A stretch of 42,623 bases of DNA from Candidatus Equadaptatus faecalis (GTDB taxonomy: Bacteria; Synergistota; Synergistia; Synergistales; Synergistaceae). A program made the position numbers and the translations under genes. The stretch spans positions 1 to 42,623 of the forward strand of contig JAGHTZ010000039.1 of assembly GCA_018065065.1 (NCBI GenBank), written 5' to 3'. Shown here piece by piece: positions 23,572 through 31,861 of this stretch (position 1 is the stretch's first letter; each line of letters opens with the position of its first letter). The notes beneath the pieces are model-generated. The model did no database searches and had not been told where the DNA came from. It saw nothing but the letters and a program-made list of their open reading frames with translations.

Positions 23572-25002
23572 TTATTTCCCGCTGTTTTTCTGAAGCTGCT
23601 CCGCAAGCGCTTTCCAGGCATAAGGCTGTTCATGTCCTTTGCGCCAGCAGGCTGCCCCCGCAAGGTTAAATTCTTTAATCAAAGCCGCCCTTTCCGCAAG
23701 CGATTTTGCATTCTCAACCCAGACCTTGATTTTCTGTCCTTTTTCGCTGAATTCGTAATAGTCCTGCTTTTTGTCCGCAAGCCACACCGGCACAAGCTTG
23801 TGTTTCCGTATGAGTTCGTCCGAATCAGGCATAGTCAGGGTGGAGCCCTTGACCTTTTCTTTTCCGTTAGGAAGCGGGGTGCATACCCAGCGGCGCATAT
23901 AGAGAGGAACGCCGAGCAGCATTTTTTCCGCAGGAACGCCCTCCTGAAGCGTCAGGTAAAGTGCGTATTTCGTCCACGGCAGGTCAGCTACGGAACCGGC
24001 GGTCGGACAGCCTGCCCAGTGCTGGTCATACGTCATGACCATAATGTAGTCAACAATGGAACTGAGCGCTTTTCTGTCGTGGCTTTTTGACATATTGGTA
24101 TTCGCCGGCTTGTGCACGTCAACCGAGACGACGAGACCCGCTTCTTTCAGGTACGGCGCCGCTTCGCGGAGCAGTTGTGTGAACGCGTCCCTGTCCGCCA
24201 CATCAATCTTCTCAAAATCAAAGTTGAAGCCGTCAAGCCCGTAGAGTTTTGAAAATGCAAGAAGCTGTGCAGTGAACAGCTTTCTTGCCTGCGCACTGCG
24301 CAAAAAAGCCTTTGTCAGCAGCGGTCTGTTAAAGCTGTTTGACACCAGCGCCCATACTTTCATTCCTCTTTTGTGCGCTTCAGCGGTATAAGCCGGAGAC
24401 GTTATGTTTGAAACAAATCCGTCTGCGCTTTCAAGGTTGAACCATGTCGGAGAGATGACGTCAAGCCCGTTAATTACAGGCTCTGACGCAAGCTCTGGAC
24501 TGTACGACGTGACGTATTCCCACGCCAAAATTATGGGCTGTTGCAGCCCTGTTGTGCTTTTCGCAGGAAAAGCCGCTATTTCTTTCGGAAGCACGCGGAC
24601 GCAGGGCTGACCGTTTGACGTTTCAACAAAACAGCCTGTCAGTTTTTCAAGACCGGAAACGTTGATATATTTTATTTTCTGCACTTCGGCAGCCCTGAAA
24701 TGGAGCCTGAGCGTATTGCCGGCAAGCTGTTCCAAAGATGGAATTCCGAAAACTGCGGCGGGGTTCTGTACCGTAATGACAAAACCTTTTCCGTCAAGAA
24801 CGCTTTCAAGCACCGTTCCGGTTTTTTGCAGGGCAGCAGCTTCAATCCACAAATCGCCTGATTTGCTGAAAGCCGTCGTATTTATTCTTCCGCCGTCCGC
24901 GGTAAGAATATAGGACTGAAAGAGTTTTTCGTCCTTAGCAAAACAGCACGCAGCAGAAAAAATCACAGACAATACCGCCGTAAAAAAAATAAATTTCTTC
25001 AT
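23572..25002 (-). CDS. GH18-family glycoside hydrolase (spore-germination-hydrolase-like), exported
   Basis: A 476-residue exported enzyme. After a signal peptide (ending about SAACCFA) come about 120 residues resembling an amine-oxidase-type stalk domain. A GH18 barrel follows (about 155-470). The catalytic motif is YGLDGFNFDFEKID, with glutamate at residue 264 in the DxxDxDxE-like frame. YIMVMTYDQHWAGCPTAGS and LLGVPLYMRRWV are typical of the YaaH/SleL group that cuts peptidoglycan or chitin-like sugars. The ATG at 25002 is preferred (AAGGA upstream). In a diderm it probably remodels or scavenges peptidoglycan; that is inference. Confidence 0.88.
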   Translation of the reverse strand: MKKFIFFTAVLSVIFSAACCFAKDEKLFQSYILTADGGRINTTAFSKSGDLWIEAAALQKTGTVLESVLDGKGFVITVQNPAAVFGIPSLEQLAGNTLRLHFRAAEVQKIKYINVSGLEKLTGCFVETSNGQPCVRVLPKEIAAFPAKSTTGLQQPIILAWEYVTSYSPELASEPVINGLDVISPTWFNLESADGFVSNITSPAYTAEAHKRGMKVWALVSNSFNRPLLTKAFLRSAQARKLFTAQLLAFSKLYGLDGFNFDFEKIDVADRDAFTQLLREAAPYLKEAGLVVSVDVHKPANTNMSKSHDRKALSSIVDYIMVMTYDQHWAGCPTAGSVADLPWTKYALYLTLQEGVPAEKMLLGVPLYMRRWVCTPLPNGKEKVKGSTLTMPDSDELIRKHKLVPVWLADKKQDYYEFSEKGQKIKVWVENAKSLAERAALIKEFNLAGAACWRKGHEQPYAWKALAEQLQKNSGK

Positions 25003-25042
25003 TCGTTTTTCCTTCCTAGTGTCCACCTTTACTATACAACCT

Positions 25043-25075
25043 TCAATTGGTCATTGGTAATTGGTAATTATCTTT
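25043..25075. repeat. Dispersed AATTGGTAATTGG-type repeat
   Basis: CAATTGGTCATTGGTAATTG followed by GTAATTATC. It has the same cores as the elements at 14351, 35580, 37513, 37682 and 40537. It fills the space between the DUF2207 stop and the GH18 start, overlaps the DUF2207 stop codon, and may supply part of the GH18 promoter region. Confidence 0.75.
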
Positions 25076-26966
25076 ACCAGCCGCTTCCGCCGCCGCCTCC
25101 GCCGCCCCCGCCGGAGAAACCTCCGCCGCCGAGTCCCGAGCCCCAGCTTCCGCCGAGACTGCCTGCGCTGTCACCCTGCGAAACGGGAACTGCCGCCGAG
25201 CGGACGCTGTTTCCGAAGGTGCCCGTAAAATCGCGCGGAATCCAAACTACGCTTCCGCTGTACCACCGCGGTTTATAGGCGGCATCGGCAAGCACACCGC
25301 TGAAACGGTCAGCCCACGTTTCCGCAACGCCGAAAGCAAGCGCGTAAGGCAGCAGTTTTTCAAAAAGCTGCGGCGTTTCTTCCGGAGAATTAAGCATTTC
25401 AAGTCTGTCTTTTTCTGCCGCCGTCATGTACATTTTCAGACCTTCAGCGGCAGCGTACAGTTCGGCGCCGCGTTCGTTCCTTGCCTGCATGAGCGGACGA
25501 AAGACCGAAACTGCGGCGCAGGACGCGCTGAAAACAACAAACGGAAGCGGGTTGTTGCCAAGAGATGAAACAATCAATGCGCCGATTCCGGCAAAAACAA
25601 TCTGTAACAGAATGCGGCGGAAAAAAGTCCCAAAATTGAGCTGTCCGGGCTTTTTGCCGCGCTGCATTGCTGTCAGGAACATAATAACACCGCCGATGCC
25701 GCACGCAAACATATCCAGCGGAAAAAACTCGTCGCTGCGAAAATAAAGCAGCGCGACACCCAAGACATAAATCAGGGCAGCCGCGGAAAACGGGGCAGTG
25801 TTGCTTTCGCAAAGCCTGCCAAGCTGCTGTCTGCACGCCATTTTAACGCTGATTTCCGCAGCGTTAAGCGTTTCATACTGTTCGCAGGACAAATCAATCG
25901 TATCACAGTTATCAAACAGTCTGCTGTACAGCTGTCTTTCGTCTTCTGTCAGATTTTCGGGCAAAGTATCAGTTTTATGCAGAATATAACTGACCGGAGT
26001 TTTAAAAATCAGTTTCCGTTCCCCGCCGGTCCTCTCGATCGTGAGCGCTCCTTTAACCGCAAGGTCTACGATATCCGCGGAAAGCAGCGTCCTGTCGTCA
26101 AACTCAAGCTTTTCGGCATAGCTCAGCGCCGCGGGCGATATTCCTTCAGGAGCATGAAACAGCGGTATCACGGGCTTAACAGGATCCCGTCCCCAGCGGT
26201 TCCATGCGTAAAAAAGCCAGCCGAGCACCGCAAGGAAAACCAATATTCCGATAACGGAATGTGTTTTCGGATCGTCAAGCTTAGGAAGCGGCGGCTGAGC
26301 AACAATTCCCTTTTTCCAGCCGAAAGCAACCGTAAGCCCCTCTCCGGGAAGCAGCGTGCGGACTGTCTGAACGGAATTTTCCGCAGTAAGCTGCGCATCG
26401 TTTTTTGCGCCCTTCTCCCCATAGCTTCCGACGTACCATTCAATCGCAGTAAAACCTTTTCCGAAAGCTGTTTCCGGCAGCTGTACCGCACAGGAAGCCC
26501 TGCGTATCGGGAAATCCCATTCGTTTCCCGTTACGTTCCAGTAAAGCTCGTCATGGTCATCGAAGAAACCTATTTCACCCCTGACGGTGTAAAACAGAGT
26601 AAAAACGTGTACGCCGTGCGGTATAACGGCGTCCGCGCTTCCTATGCGAATCAGGCACTCGCCGCCCGCACGTTCGACAGAGCAGGGTAGCTTTTCCCCG
26701 TCCAAAAGCACTCCGTCAAGCGCAAAACCGACAGGACGCCGGCGTCCCAGAGCATCGGTGCGCACGACAGGAAATTTCCTGATTATTCCGTGCGTTACGC
26801 TCACGTTTTCAACGTTTATCCTTATGCTTTCCTTAACGCGGATATCGCTGTTTTTCTGAATTGAAACAAGCTGGCTGTAATCAAGAATTTCCTCAGCCGC
26901 GAAAACCGGCAGAGGAGAAAGCAGAAACAAAAACAACACGGACAAAACGGCATACAGTTTTTTCAC
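25074..26966 (-). CDS. DUF2207 family membrane protein
   Basis: A 630-residue envelope protein. A signal peptide (1-24) is followed by a beta-rich extracytoplasmic domain (about 25-225: [20 protein letters not shown] is the usual DUF2207 opening). Then come a membrane helix (about 236-256), a cytoplasmic segment with [14 protein letters not shown]-like sequence ([20 protein letters not shown]), further membrane helices near 400-480 and a glycine-rich tail ([17 protein letters not shown]). The tail is a normal family feature. The start is GTG at 26966 with GGAGAT upstream. Molecular function is unknown. Confidence 0.9.
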   Translation of the reverse strand: MKKLYAVLSVLFLFLLSPLPVFAAEEILDYSQLVSIQKNSDIRVKESIRINVENVSVTHGIIRKFPVVRTDALGRRRPVGFALDGVLLDGEKLPCSVERAGGECLIRIGSADAVIPHGVHVFTLFYTVRGEIGFFDDHDELYWNVTGNEWDFPIRRASCAVQLPETAFGKGFTAIEWYVGSYGEKGAKNDAQLTAENSVQTVRTLLPGEGLTVAFGWKKGIVAQPPLPKLDDPKTHSVIGILVFLAVLGWLFYAWNRWGRDPVKPVIPLFHAPEGISPAALSYAEKLEFDDRTLLSADIVDLAVKGALTIERTGGERKLIFKTPVSYILHKTDTLPENLTEDERQLYSRLFDNCDTIDLSCEQYETLNAAEISVKMACRQQLGRLCESNTAPFSAAALIYVLGVALLYFRSDEFFPLDMFACGIGGVIMFLTAMQRGKKPGQLNFGTFFRRILLQIVFAGIGALIVSSLGNNPLPFVVFSASCAAVSVFRPLMQARNERGAELYAAAEGLKMYMTAAEKDRLEMLNSPEETPQLFEKLLPYALAFGVAETWADRFSGVLADAAYKPRWYSGSVVWIPRDFTGTFGNSVRSAAVPVSQGDSAGSLGGSWGSGLGGGGFSGGGGGGGGGSGW

Positions 26967-27030
26967 GTTACGATCTCCGGGTATGCTGCGGCTTTTGGCA
27001 TGCGCTGAACGCCGCGTATTTTCTGCTCTT

Positions 27031-27036
27031 ATTATA
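27031..27036 (-). promoter_or_regulatory. -10 box of the DUF2207 gene
   Basis: TATAAT on the minus strand in TGTATAATAAG, about 65 bases before the GTG; no strong -35. It is back to back with the promoter of the divergent regulator. Confidence 0.5.
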
Positions 27037-27131
27037 CATTATCACAGGAAAAATTAGCAGTGTTATTGAGTATTTCTTATTTGTGAAATTTTGAACAATT
27101 TTGAACAAAAGTTAAAAATAATCAAACGCAG

Positions 27132-27159
27132 TTGACAAAAATAAAAATACTGATAAACT
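27132..27159 (+). promoter_or_regulatory. Promoter of the RpiR-type regulator
   Basis: TTGACA (27132-27137) and TAAACT (27154-27159), 16-base spacer, about 43 bases before the ATG. Confidence 0.6.
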
Positions 27160-27202
27160 TTGGAACTGCTTATCTGCGGATAAGAGAAAGGACAGGATAC
27201 AG

Positions 27203-28069
27203 ATGGAGAATCTGGAACTTCAGAAACTGCTTACGGAACGTATGCAGACCATGCCGAACAAAGCGCGCAGGGTTACTGAATATCTGCTTTCACATATGCG
27301 CGAAGCCTCGTATCTCTCAATAGGGGCAATCGCCGAACAGCTTAACGTGTCAAAAGCGCAGCTCGTCAGAGTTGCGCAGAATCTCGGATTCAAAGGCTAC
27401 TCAGAGCTTAAGACGGCAATTCAGGACTGCGTACTTGAACAGATCAATCCATCGGCGCTTCTTGCGCGTGCGCAGCATTCCGACAACAGTGTTGAAGAAA
27501 GCATATATCACGCCGAACTGGTGAACATTGAAGATACGATGAAACAGATTACGGACAAGGACGTTGACTATTTCTGCGACCTGCTTTCAAAGGCAAACAA
27601 CATTTACTGCGTTGGCTGGGGAATATCCTCCCTTGTGATGGAAATGCTTCAGCTCAGGCTCACGGTAATGGGCTGCAAGGCAACGCTTTTCCGCAGGGGC
27701 GGACTTACTCTCTGGGAACAGATGCGCTGCGTCAGAAAAGGCGACGTAGTCATAACGTGCGAACTTCCAAGCTATACAGTCGAGGTAAGCGAAGCGATAG
27801 AGATAGCCGTACAAAACAGCGCAAAAATCGTTACCATAAGCGATTCACCGGCTGCACCCGTGTGCCGCTCCGCAAATCTCAGCTTCTTCGTGTCAGCTTC
27901 AAGTCCAACCTTCGGAAGCAGCATTATCGGACCTCTTTTCCTTACGCACATACTTACTTCGGCTCTTGCCATATCGCTTGGCGAAACCGCCAAACAAGCG
28001 CTTGACAAACAGGCTGAATTCCTGCATGACGAGCGTATTTTCCACCCTATATTCGGGTTGAAATATTAA
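27203..28069 (+). CDS. MurR/RpiR-family transcriptional regulator
   Basis: A 288-residue repressor or activator. The N-terminal helix-turn-helix domain (about 1-77) shows the family pattern: TEYLLSHMREASYLSIGAIA followed by EQLNVSKAQLVRVAQNLGFK. The SIS sugar-phosphate-binding domain spans about 120-265 (NNIYCVGWGISSLVMEML and KIVTISDSPAAPVCRSANLS). Such proteins sense phosphosugars or related ligands. It is monocistronic on the plus strand and ends at a clear terminator. No sugar operon lies next to it; the DUF2207 gene is divergent. The target may be elsewhere. Confidence 0.92.
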   Translation: MENLELQKLLTERMQTMPNKARRVTEYLLSHMREASYLSIGAIAEQLNVSKAQLVRVAQNLGFKGYSELKTAIQDCVLEQINPSALLARAQHSDNSVEESIYHAELVNIEDTMKQITDKDVDYFCDLLSKANNIYCVGWGISSLVMEMLQLRLTVMGCKATLFRRGGLTLWEQMRCVRKGDVVITCELPSYTVEVSEAIEIAVQNSAKIVTISDSPAAPVCRSANLSFFVSASSPTFGSSIIGPLFLTHILTSALAISLGETAKQALDKQAEFLHDERIFHPIFGLKY

Positions 28070-28085
28070 TTCTGAGAACACGCAA

Positions 28086-28117
28086 AAACGACTGGCTGAT
28101 GCCGGTCGTTTTATTTT
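28086..28117 (+). terminator. Terminator of the RpiR-type gene
   Basis: AACGACTGGC (28087-28096), TGAT loop, GCCGGTCGTT (28101-28110, one G-U pair), then TTATTTT. Confidence 0.85.
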
Positions 28118-28193
28118 CACAAACTGTTGAATAAAGTTCTGTCTTTATGGGGAACAAAATAATCTGTTCAATTTTCGTCCGTATCCTAATACC

Positions 28194-28227
28194 CTCAAAA
28201 AAAACAGTCTCCCCTGCGGGAGACTGT
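28194..28227 (-). terminator. Terminator of rplM-rpsI
   Basis: ACAGTCTCCC (28204-28213) pairs with GGGAGACTGT (28218-28227); on the minus strand the stem is followed by TTTTTTTT. It lies about 17 bases after the rpsI stop. Confidence 0.92.
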
Positions 28228-28244
28228 AAACGCATACTGCGTAA

Positions 28245-28655
28245 TTAACGTTTTGAGAACTGTTTGTTGGCTCTTGCTTTCGGCTGTCCGACTTTTTTGC
28301 GTTCGACCATTCTCGGGTCGCGTCTGAGCAGACCGGCTTTTTTAAGAACCGGACGAAGTTCCGGATTAAATTTTATGATAGCTCTTGCAAGACCAAGCGA
28401 AACCGCGCCTGACTGTCCTGTAAGACCGCCGCCGTGCACGTTGACAAATACGTCTATTTTGCCTTCGAGACCTGCAACGGCAAGCGCTTCCTTAGCTTTT
28501 GACGCCCAAATCGGACGCGGGAAATAATTTTCTACTTCGCGGTTGTTGATAAGAAACGCACCTGCGCCTTCACGAATGCGAACGCGTGCAATGCCGTTCT
28601 TTCTTCTGCCTGTGCCCCAGATAAAGGCCGGAGCCGCCGTTTTCTTTGCTGCCAT
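28245..28655 (-). CDS. rpsI: 30S ribosomal protein S9
   Basis: A 136-residue S9. GTGRRKNGIARVRIREGAG opens the conserved part, with VHGGGLTGQSGAVSLGLARA in the middle. The basic tail KVGQPKARANKQFSKR reaches the P-site tRNA in ribosomes. The final residues end SKR, as in almost all S9. It follows rplM by 17 bases and ends at a strong terminator. Confidence 0.97.
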   Translation of the reverse strand: MAAKKTAAPAFIWGTGRRKNGIARVRIREGAGAFLINNREVENYFPRPIWASKAKEALAVAGLEGKIDVFVNVHGGGLTGQSGAVSLGLARAIIKFNPELRPVLKKAGLLRRDPRMVERKKVGQPKARANKQFSKR

Positions 28656-28672
28656 AACCTTATCCCCCTGTC

Positions 28673-29107
28673 CTACTTAAGCTCTTCAGGCTGCTGTGCC
28701 GTATGCGGATGCTCAGGGCCTGAGTAGACTTTGAGTTTGCGATACATGTCACGACCGAGTTTCGTTTTCGGAAGCATGCCTTTAATAACTCTCTCGATAA
28801 GGTGCTCAGGTTTGCGTTCAAGCACTTCTTTGTAGGTCTCTGAACGGAGTCCGCCCATGTAACCCGTATGGTGTTTGAATGTTTCCTGATCAAGCTTTTT
28901 GCCGGTAAGACCGATTTTTTCGGCGTTTACGATTACCACGAAGTCGCCCGTGTCAACGTGAGGCGTGTAGGTCGGTTTGTCTTTGCCCATAAGTATGCGG
29001 GCTGCCTGTACTGCAAGACGGCCGAGGTGTTTGTCTGTTGCATCTATAACGTACCATTTGCGTTTAACTTCTTCACCTTTGGCCATGTAAGAACGTGTTC
29101 CCAACAT
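28673..29107 (-). CDS. rplM: 50S ribosomal protein L13
   Basis: A 144-residue L13. KRKWYVIDATDKHLGRLAVQ, ARILMGKDKPTYTPHVDTGD, ITGKK-type segment (IGLTGKKLDQETFKHHTGYM) and VIKGMLPKTKLGRDMYRKLK are all conserved. The ATG at 29107 has AGGAGG seven bases upstream and the N-terminus carries a few residues more than the usual start. First gene of the rplM-rpsI pair. Confidence 0.97.
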   Translation of the reverse strand: MLGTRSYMAKGEEVKRKWYVIDATDKHLGRLAVQAARILMGKDKPTYTPHVDTGDFVVIVNAEKIGLTGKKLDQETFKHHTGYMGGLRSETYKEVLERKPEHLIERVIKGMLPKTKLGRDMYRKLKVYSGPEHPHTAQQPEELK

Positions 29108-29267
29108 GTTGTTTCCTCCTAAATGAAGCTGCTTTTTTCTGTTTTATTTCCAAATCTTCTTTCTCCTTCCTTTACATGGCGATTGCGAAGGTTCGCCACC
29201 GGGAAGGCGCCTGCCGTTAACGTGGGAAAAACGGCTGACGGAAGGAAGTTTTTTGGCTTTTTATCTG
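29108..29267 (-). promoter_or_regulatory. Structured leader of rplM-rpsI
   Basis: The 160 bases between secG and rplM contain folded elements on the minus strand: GCCGTT/AACGGC closing an 11-base loop (about 29213-29235), and a GGCG/CGCC arm containing GCGA-ACCT-TCGC (about 29178-29211). rplM-rpsI operons in other bacteria carry an L13 autoregulatory leader, so this is a candidate for the same role. No clear internal promoter is seen. The secG transcript may run through. Confidence 0.4.
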
Positions 29268-29498
29268 CTAACGGATAATCAGCTGGAGTATCGAAAGAAC
29301 CATGAATGCCGCAATGAGTCCGGCTGTTGCTTTGTGAAGCCCGCTCATGCGCTGCCATGTTCCGTTGCCGCTCATATCAGCCTGCGTACCGCTGCCGAAC
29401 GCGCCTGTAAAACCGCCGCTTTTTCTGTGCTGCATAAGCACGACCGCAATAAGAGCTATGCAAACTATGACGTGAATCACTGTCAATACTGCTTTCAT
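29268..29498 (-). CDS. secG: Preprotein translocase subunit SecG
   Basis: A 76-residue membrane protein with two helices (VLTVIHVIVCIALIAVVLMQ and LIAAFMVLSILQLI) joined by the typical loop HRKSGGFTGAFGSGTQ. It assists SecYE. The true ATG is at 29498 with GGAGGT upstream; the longer open frame above it is not coding. Its own promoter lies at 29574-29601. Confidence 0.92.
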   Translation of the reverse strand: MKAVLTVIHVIVCIALIAVVLMQHRKSGGFTGAFGSGTQADMSGNGTWQRMSGLHKATAGLIAAFMVLSILQLIIR

Positions 29499-29573
29499 AC
29501 GTAGCACCTCCAAGAATGCAAACCGCCCGGACTGCCTCCAAGCGATAATACTCCAAGTTACATACAAGGGAAT

Positions 29574-29601
29574 ATTATACACTTTTTTGTGCATCGCGCA
29601 A
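29574..29601 (-). promoter_or_regulatory. Promoter of secG
   Basis: Minus strand TTGCGC (29596-29601), 16 bases, TATAAT (29574-29579), about 75 bases before the secG ATG. Confidence 0.65.
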
Positions 29602-29614
29602 GAACTTTTTTTAT

Positions 29615-30241
29615 TTATTTTCCTGCTCTGAAAATCTGGACACCGCTTCTGGTTTCAGTACGGTTAAACCGCATAAAAAGCTGTCTGAGTGCCGCAAGTG
29701 CCTTTGCCCTGTGAGATATTTTTTCCTTTACCCCAGCGCCGAGTTCGGCAAAACTTTTATCATAGCCGTCCGGAATAAAAACAGGGTCATAACCGAAGCC
29801 GGAATCCCCCCGCGGTTCCTCTGCGATTTTTCCGCCGCAGTAGCCCGTAACCGACAAAGGCTGTGCGCTGCCCGTAAAGACCACCGTCAGACACGCCACA
29901 AAACGCGCGTTTCTGTTTTCTCTGCCCTTAAGTTCGCCAAGCAGCCAGTCTGTCCTGTCAGCGTCGCTGCCTGAAACTATTCTTGCGGAATTTATTCCCG
30001 GCAGTCCGTCCAGCGCTTCAACTTCAAGTCCGCTGTCATCGGCAAGTGCGGCCATTCCTGTCGCCTCTGCCCAGGCTTTTGCCTTGAGCAGCGAATTTTC
30101 GGCATAGGTTGAACCCGTTTCCTCAACGTCAAGCTCTGGAATAAGCTCTTTCCCGAACACAAGCTCAATACCGGCAGGCGCCAGAGCTTCTTTCATTTCT
30201 TTGTATTTGTTTGCGTTTCCGCTGGCAAGCACTACTTTCAT
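29615..30241 (-). CDS. rdgB: XTP/dITP diphosphatase (RdgB/HAM1)
   Basis: A 208-residue house-cleaning pyrophosphatase that hydrolyses non-canonical purine nucleotides such as dITP and XTP. VLASGNANKYKEMKEAL is the substrate-binding start, with E-rich motif VEETGSTYAENSLLKAKAWA. Further marks are ADDSGLEVEALDGLPGINSA, GFGYDPVFIPDG and SHRAKALAAL. It overlaps rph by four bases, the common rph-rdgB pairing. Confidence 0.96.
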   Translation of the reverse strand: MKVVLASGNANKYKEMKEALAPAGIELVFGKELIPELDVEETGSTYAENSLLKAKAWAEATGMAALADDSGLEVEALDGLPGINSARIVSGSDADRTDWLLGELKGRENRNARFVACLTVVFTGSAQPLSVTGYCGGKIAEEPRGDSGFGYDPVFIPDGYDKSFAELGAGVKEKISHRAKALAALRQLFMRFNRTETRSGVQIFRAGK

Positions 30242-30984
30242 GCAAACAGTTTCTCCTCGTATTCCGTCAGTTCAAGCGCTTCACGCTGGAGTCTCTGAAG
30301 CTCGGACACTCCCTTGCCCGCAAGTTCCGTGAGCCGGTGCAGTTCGTCCGGGGAGAACACCCTTCCTTCGCCCGTGCCCTGAATTTCTACAAAATCACCG
30401 TGACCCGTGATGACAAAATTTGAATCCACTTCTGCCGAAGAGTCCTCCGCATAGCAGAGGTCAAGCATCGGGACACCGAGCACCATACCGCAGCTTACGG
30501 CGGCAATCTGCTCTTTAAGCGGTATTTTTACAAGTTTTTTTTCTCTTTCCATTGTGCGAAGCGCGTCAAAAAGCGCTACAAAACCGCCGGTTACCGATGC
30601 GGTGCGCGTACCGCCGTCAGCCTGCAGGACGTCGCAGTCTATCGTTATCGTGTATTCGCCAAGCTCGTCAAGCTTGACAGCCGCACGGAGAGAGCGCCCT
30701 ATAAGCCTCTGAATTTCCGTACCGCGGGAATTCGGCCTGCCCTTGCTGATTTCACGGCTGTTTCTTTCCTTTGTGGCGCGCGGAAGCATTGAATATTCCG
30801 CTGTCACCCAGCCCTGTCCCATACCGCGGAGAAAAGGAGGCACCTTTTCTTCCACCGAAGCCGTACAAAGCACTCTTGTATTCCCGCACTCTATGAGACA
30901 GGACCCTTCCGCGTACATATTGCAGTTTCTTTCAAGCTTTACTCTGCGCAGTTCGTCCGCCGCGCGTCCGTCAATTCTCTTCAT
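30238..30984 (-). CDS. rph: Ribonuclease PH
   Basis: A 248-residue phosphorolytic 3'-5' exonuclease trimming tRNA ends. Visible motifs are RIDGRAADELRRVKLERN, TRVLCTASVEEKVPPFLRG, the RNA-binding basic stretch near RGTEIQRLIGRSLRAAV, CDVLQADGGTRTASVTG and the phosphate-site region DLCYAEDSSAEVD. The ATG at 30984 (MKRIDGR) has GGGAG seven bases upstream and follows the GerMN stop directly. Confidence 0.97.
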   Translation of the reverse strand: MKRIDGRAADELRRVKLERNCNMYAEGSCLIECGNTRVLCTASVEEKVPPFLRGMGQGWVTAEYSMLPRATKERNSREISKGRPNSRGTEIQRLIGRSLRAAVKLDELGEYTITIDCDVLQADGGTRTASVTGGFVALFDALRTMEREKKLVKIPLKEQIAAVSCGMVLGVPMLDLCYAEDSSAEVDSNFVITGHGDFVEIQGTGEGRVFSPDELHRLTELAGKGVSELQRLQREALELTEYEEKLFA

Positions 30985-30985
30985 G

Positions 30986-31813
30986 TTAAAGCTCCCACTG
31001 TTCGGACAGGTCAACAGGCTGCGTTACACCAGGCTGGCGGCTGTTCACATAAAATTTTATCTTTTTAACGGAGAAATTTTCCTTCAGTATGGAAAGCATA
31101 CCCGTTATCAACGCCGCCGCCTGTTTTTCACCCAATTTGGACATATTGTTTTCAAAATCTCCGCCAAGATTGAGGTACAGCAGATTGTCGCTCTTAAACA
31201 GATTCAGGATTGTCACGTCCGAAGAGATAATTCCGGCTTCTTTCAGGTTTGCGAAATACATTTCAAGCAGTTTTTTCATATCCTGTTCGACAGTTCCGCG
31301 GGAAATTTCAACGCTGCGGACGGAAAAATCCTTCCCGTTCGGAATAAACAGCTTGTATTTTGCGGTTCCGTCACTTTTTGAAACAGGCGTCTGTTTTTTC
31401 TCCTGTTCCTTTCCGCTTTTCTGAAACTGAGCAGTTCCTTTTTCCGCAGCAGGCCTGTCTTCATGCCCCATAACACCGGCAAGGTAACCTGTCCCGTAAT
31501 ATCCCGCGGCGAATATAGCCGCAAGGAAAACGAGCATTGCCAGAATACGGACAGCCAGCGGCGTACGCGGAGGTTCGCTGTCTTCGTCGTAATCGTCCTC
31601 CGTGCCGTCTTCAAAGAGCCTGCCTTCGGTTTCTTCAAAGGCAGCTTTTTTCTTTTTCTTTCTTCCGCCGAACAGGCTTCCCTTGTCAGCGTCTTCAAAA
31701 CGGCTGCGCGGCGCTTCCCCGTATTCGTCGTCCGTATCGTCAAAATCGTCGAACAATCCGCCGTTCTGCTCGCTGTATTCCGGATCGAAACGGCTGTATC
31801 GTCTTTCAGGCAT
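30986..31813 (-). CDS. GerMN-domain membrane protein
   Basis: A 275-residue protein. A long, highly acidic cytoplasmic N-terminus (1-85: FDDFDDTDDEYGEAPRSRF, with a basic GGRKKKKKAAF patch) leads to one membrane helix (about 88-110). A linker and a GerMN domain follow (about 150-265: VRSVEISRGTVEQDMKKLLE, VTILNLFKSDNLLYLNLGGD and the terminal VKKIKFYVNSRQPG). GerM in Bacillus helps assemble an envelope channel during sporulation. Here it follows an amidase gene and precedes rph and rdgB, an order close to the Bacillus gerM-rph-ysnA cluster. Confidence 0.88.
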   Translation of the reverse strand: MPERRYSRFDPEYSEQNGGLFDDFDDTDDEYGEAPRSRFEDADKGSLFGGRKKKKKAAFEETEGRLFEDGTEDDYDEDSEPPRTPLAVRILAMLVFLAAIFAAGYYGTGYLAGVMGHEDRPAAEKGTAQFQKSGKEQEKKQTPVSKSDGTAKYKLFIPNGKDFSVRSVEISRGTVEQDMKKLLEMYFANLKEAGIISSDVTILNLFKSDNLLYLNLGGDFENNMSKLGEKQAAALITGMLSILKENFSVKKIKFYVNSRQPGVTQPVDLSEQWEL

Positions 31814-31861
31814 TTTCTATCCCTCCCGTTGTTTTAAAACCGCTGTACGTTTCCAGCCGGT

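Noticed and set aside
25081-25135. GCC-rich simple repeat suspected as a phase-variable tract
   Set aside because: It encodes the normal poly-glycine tail of DUF2207 proteins; codons are mixed and no homopolymer run would shift the frame.
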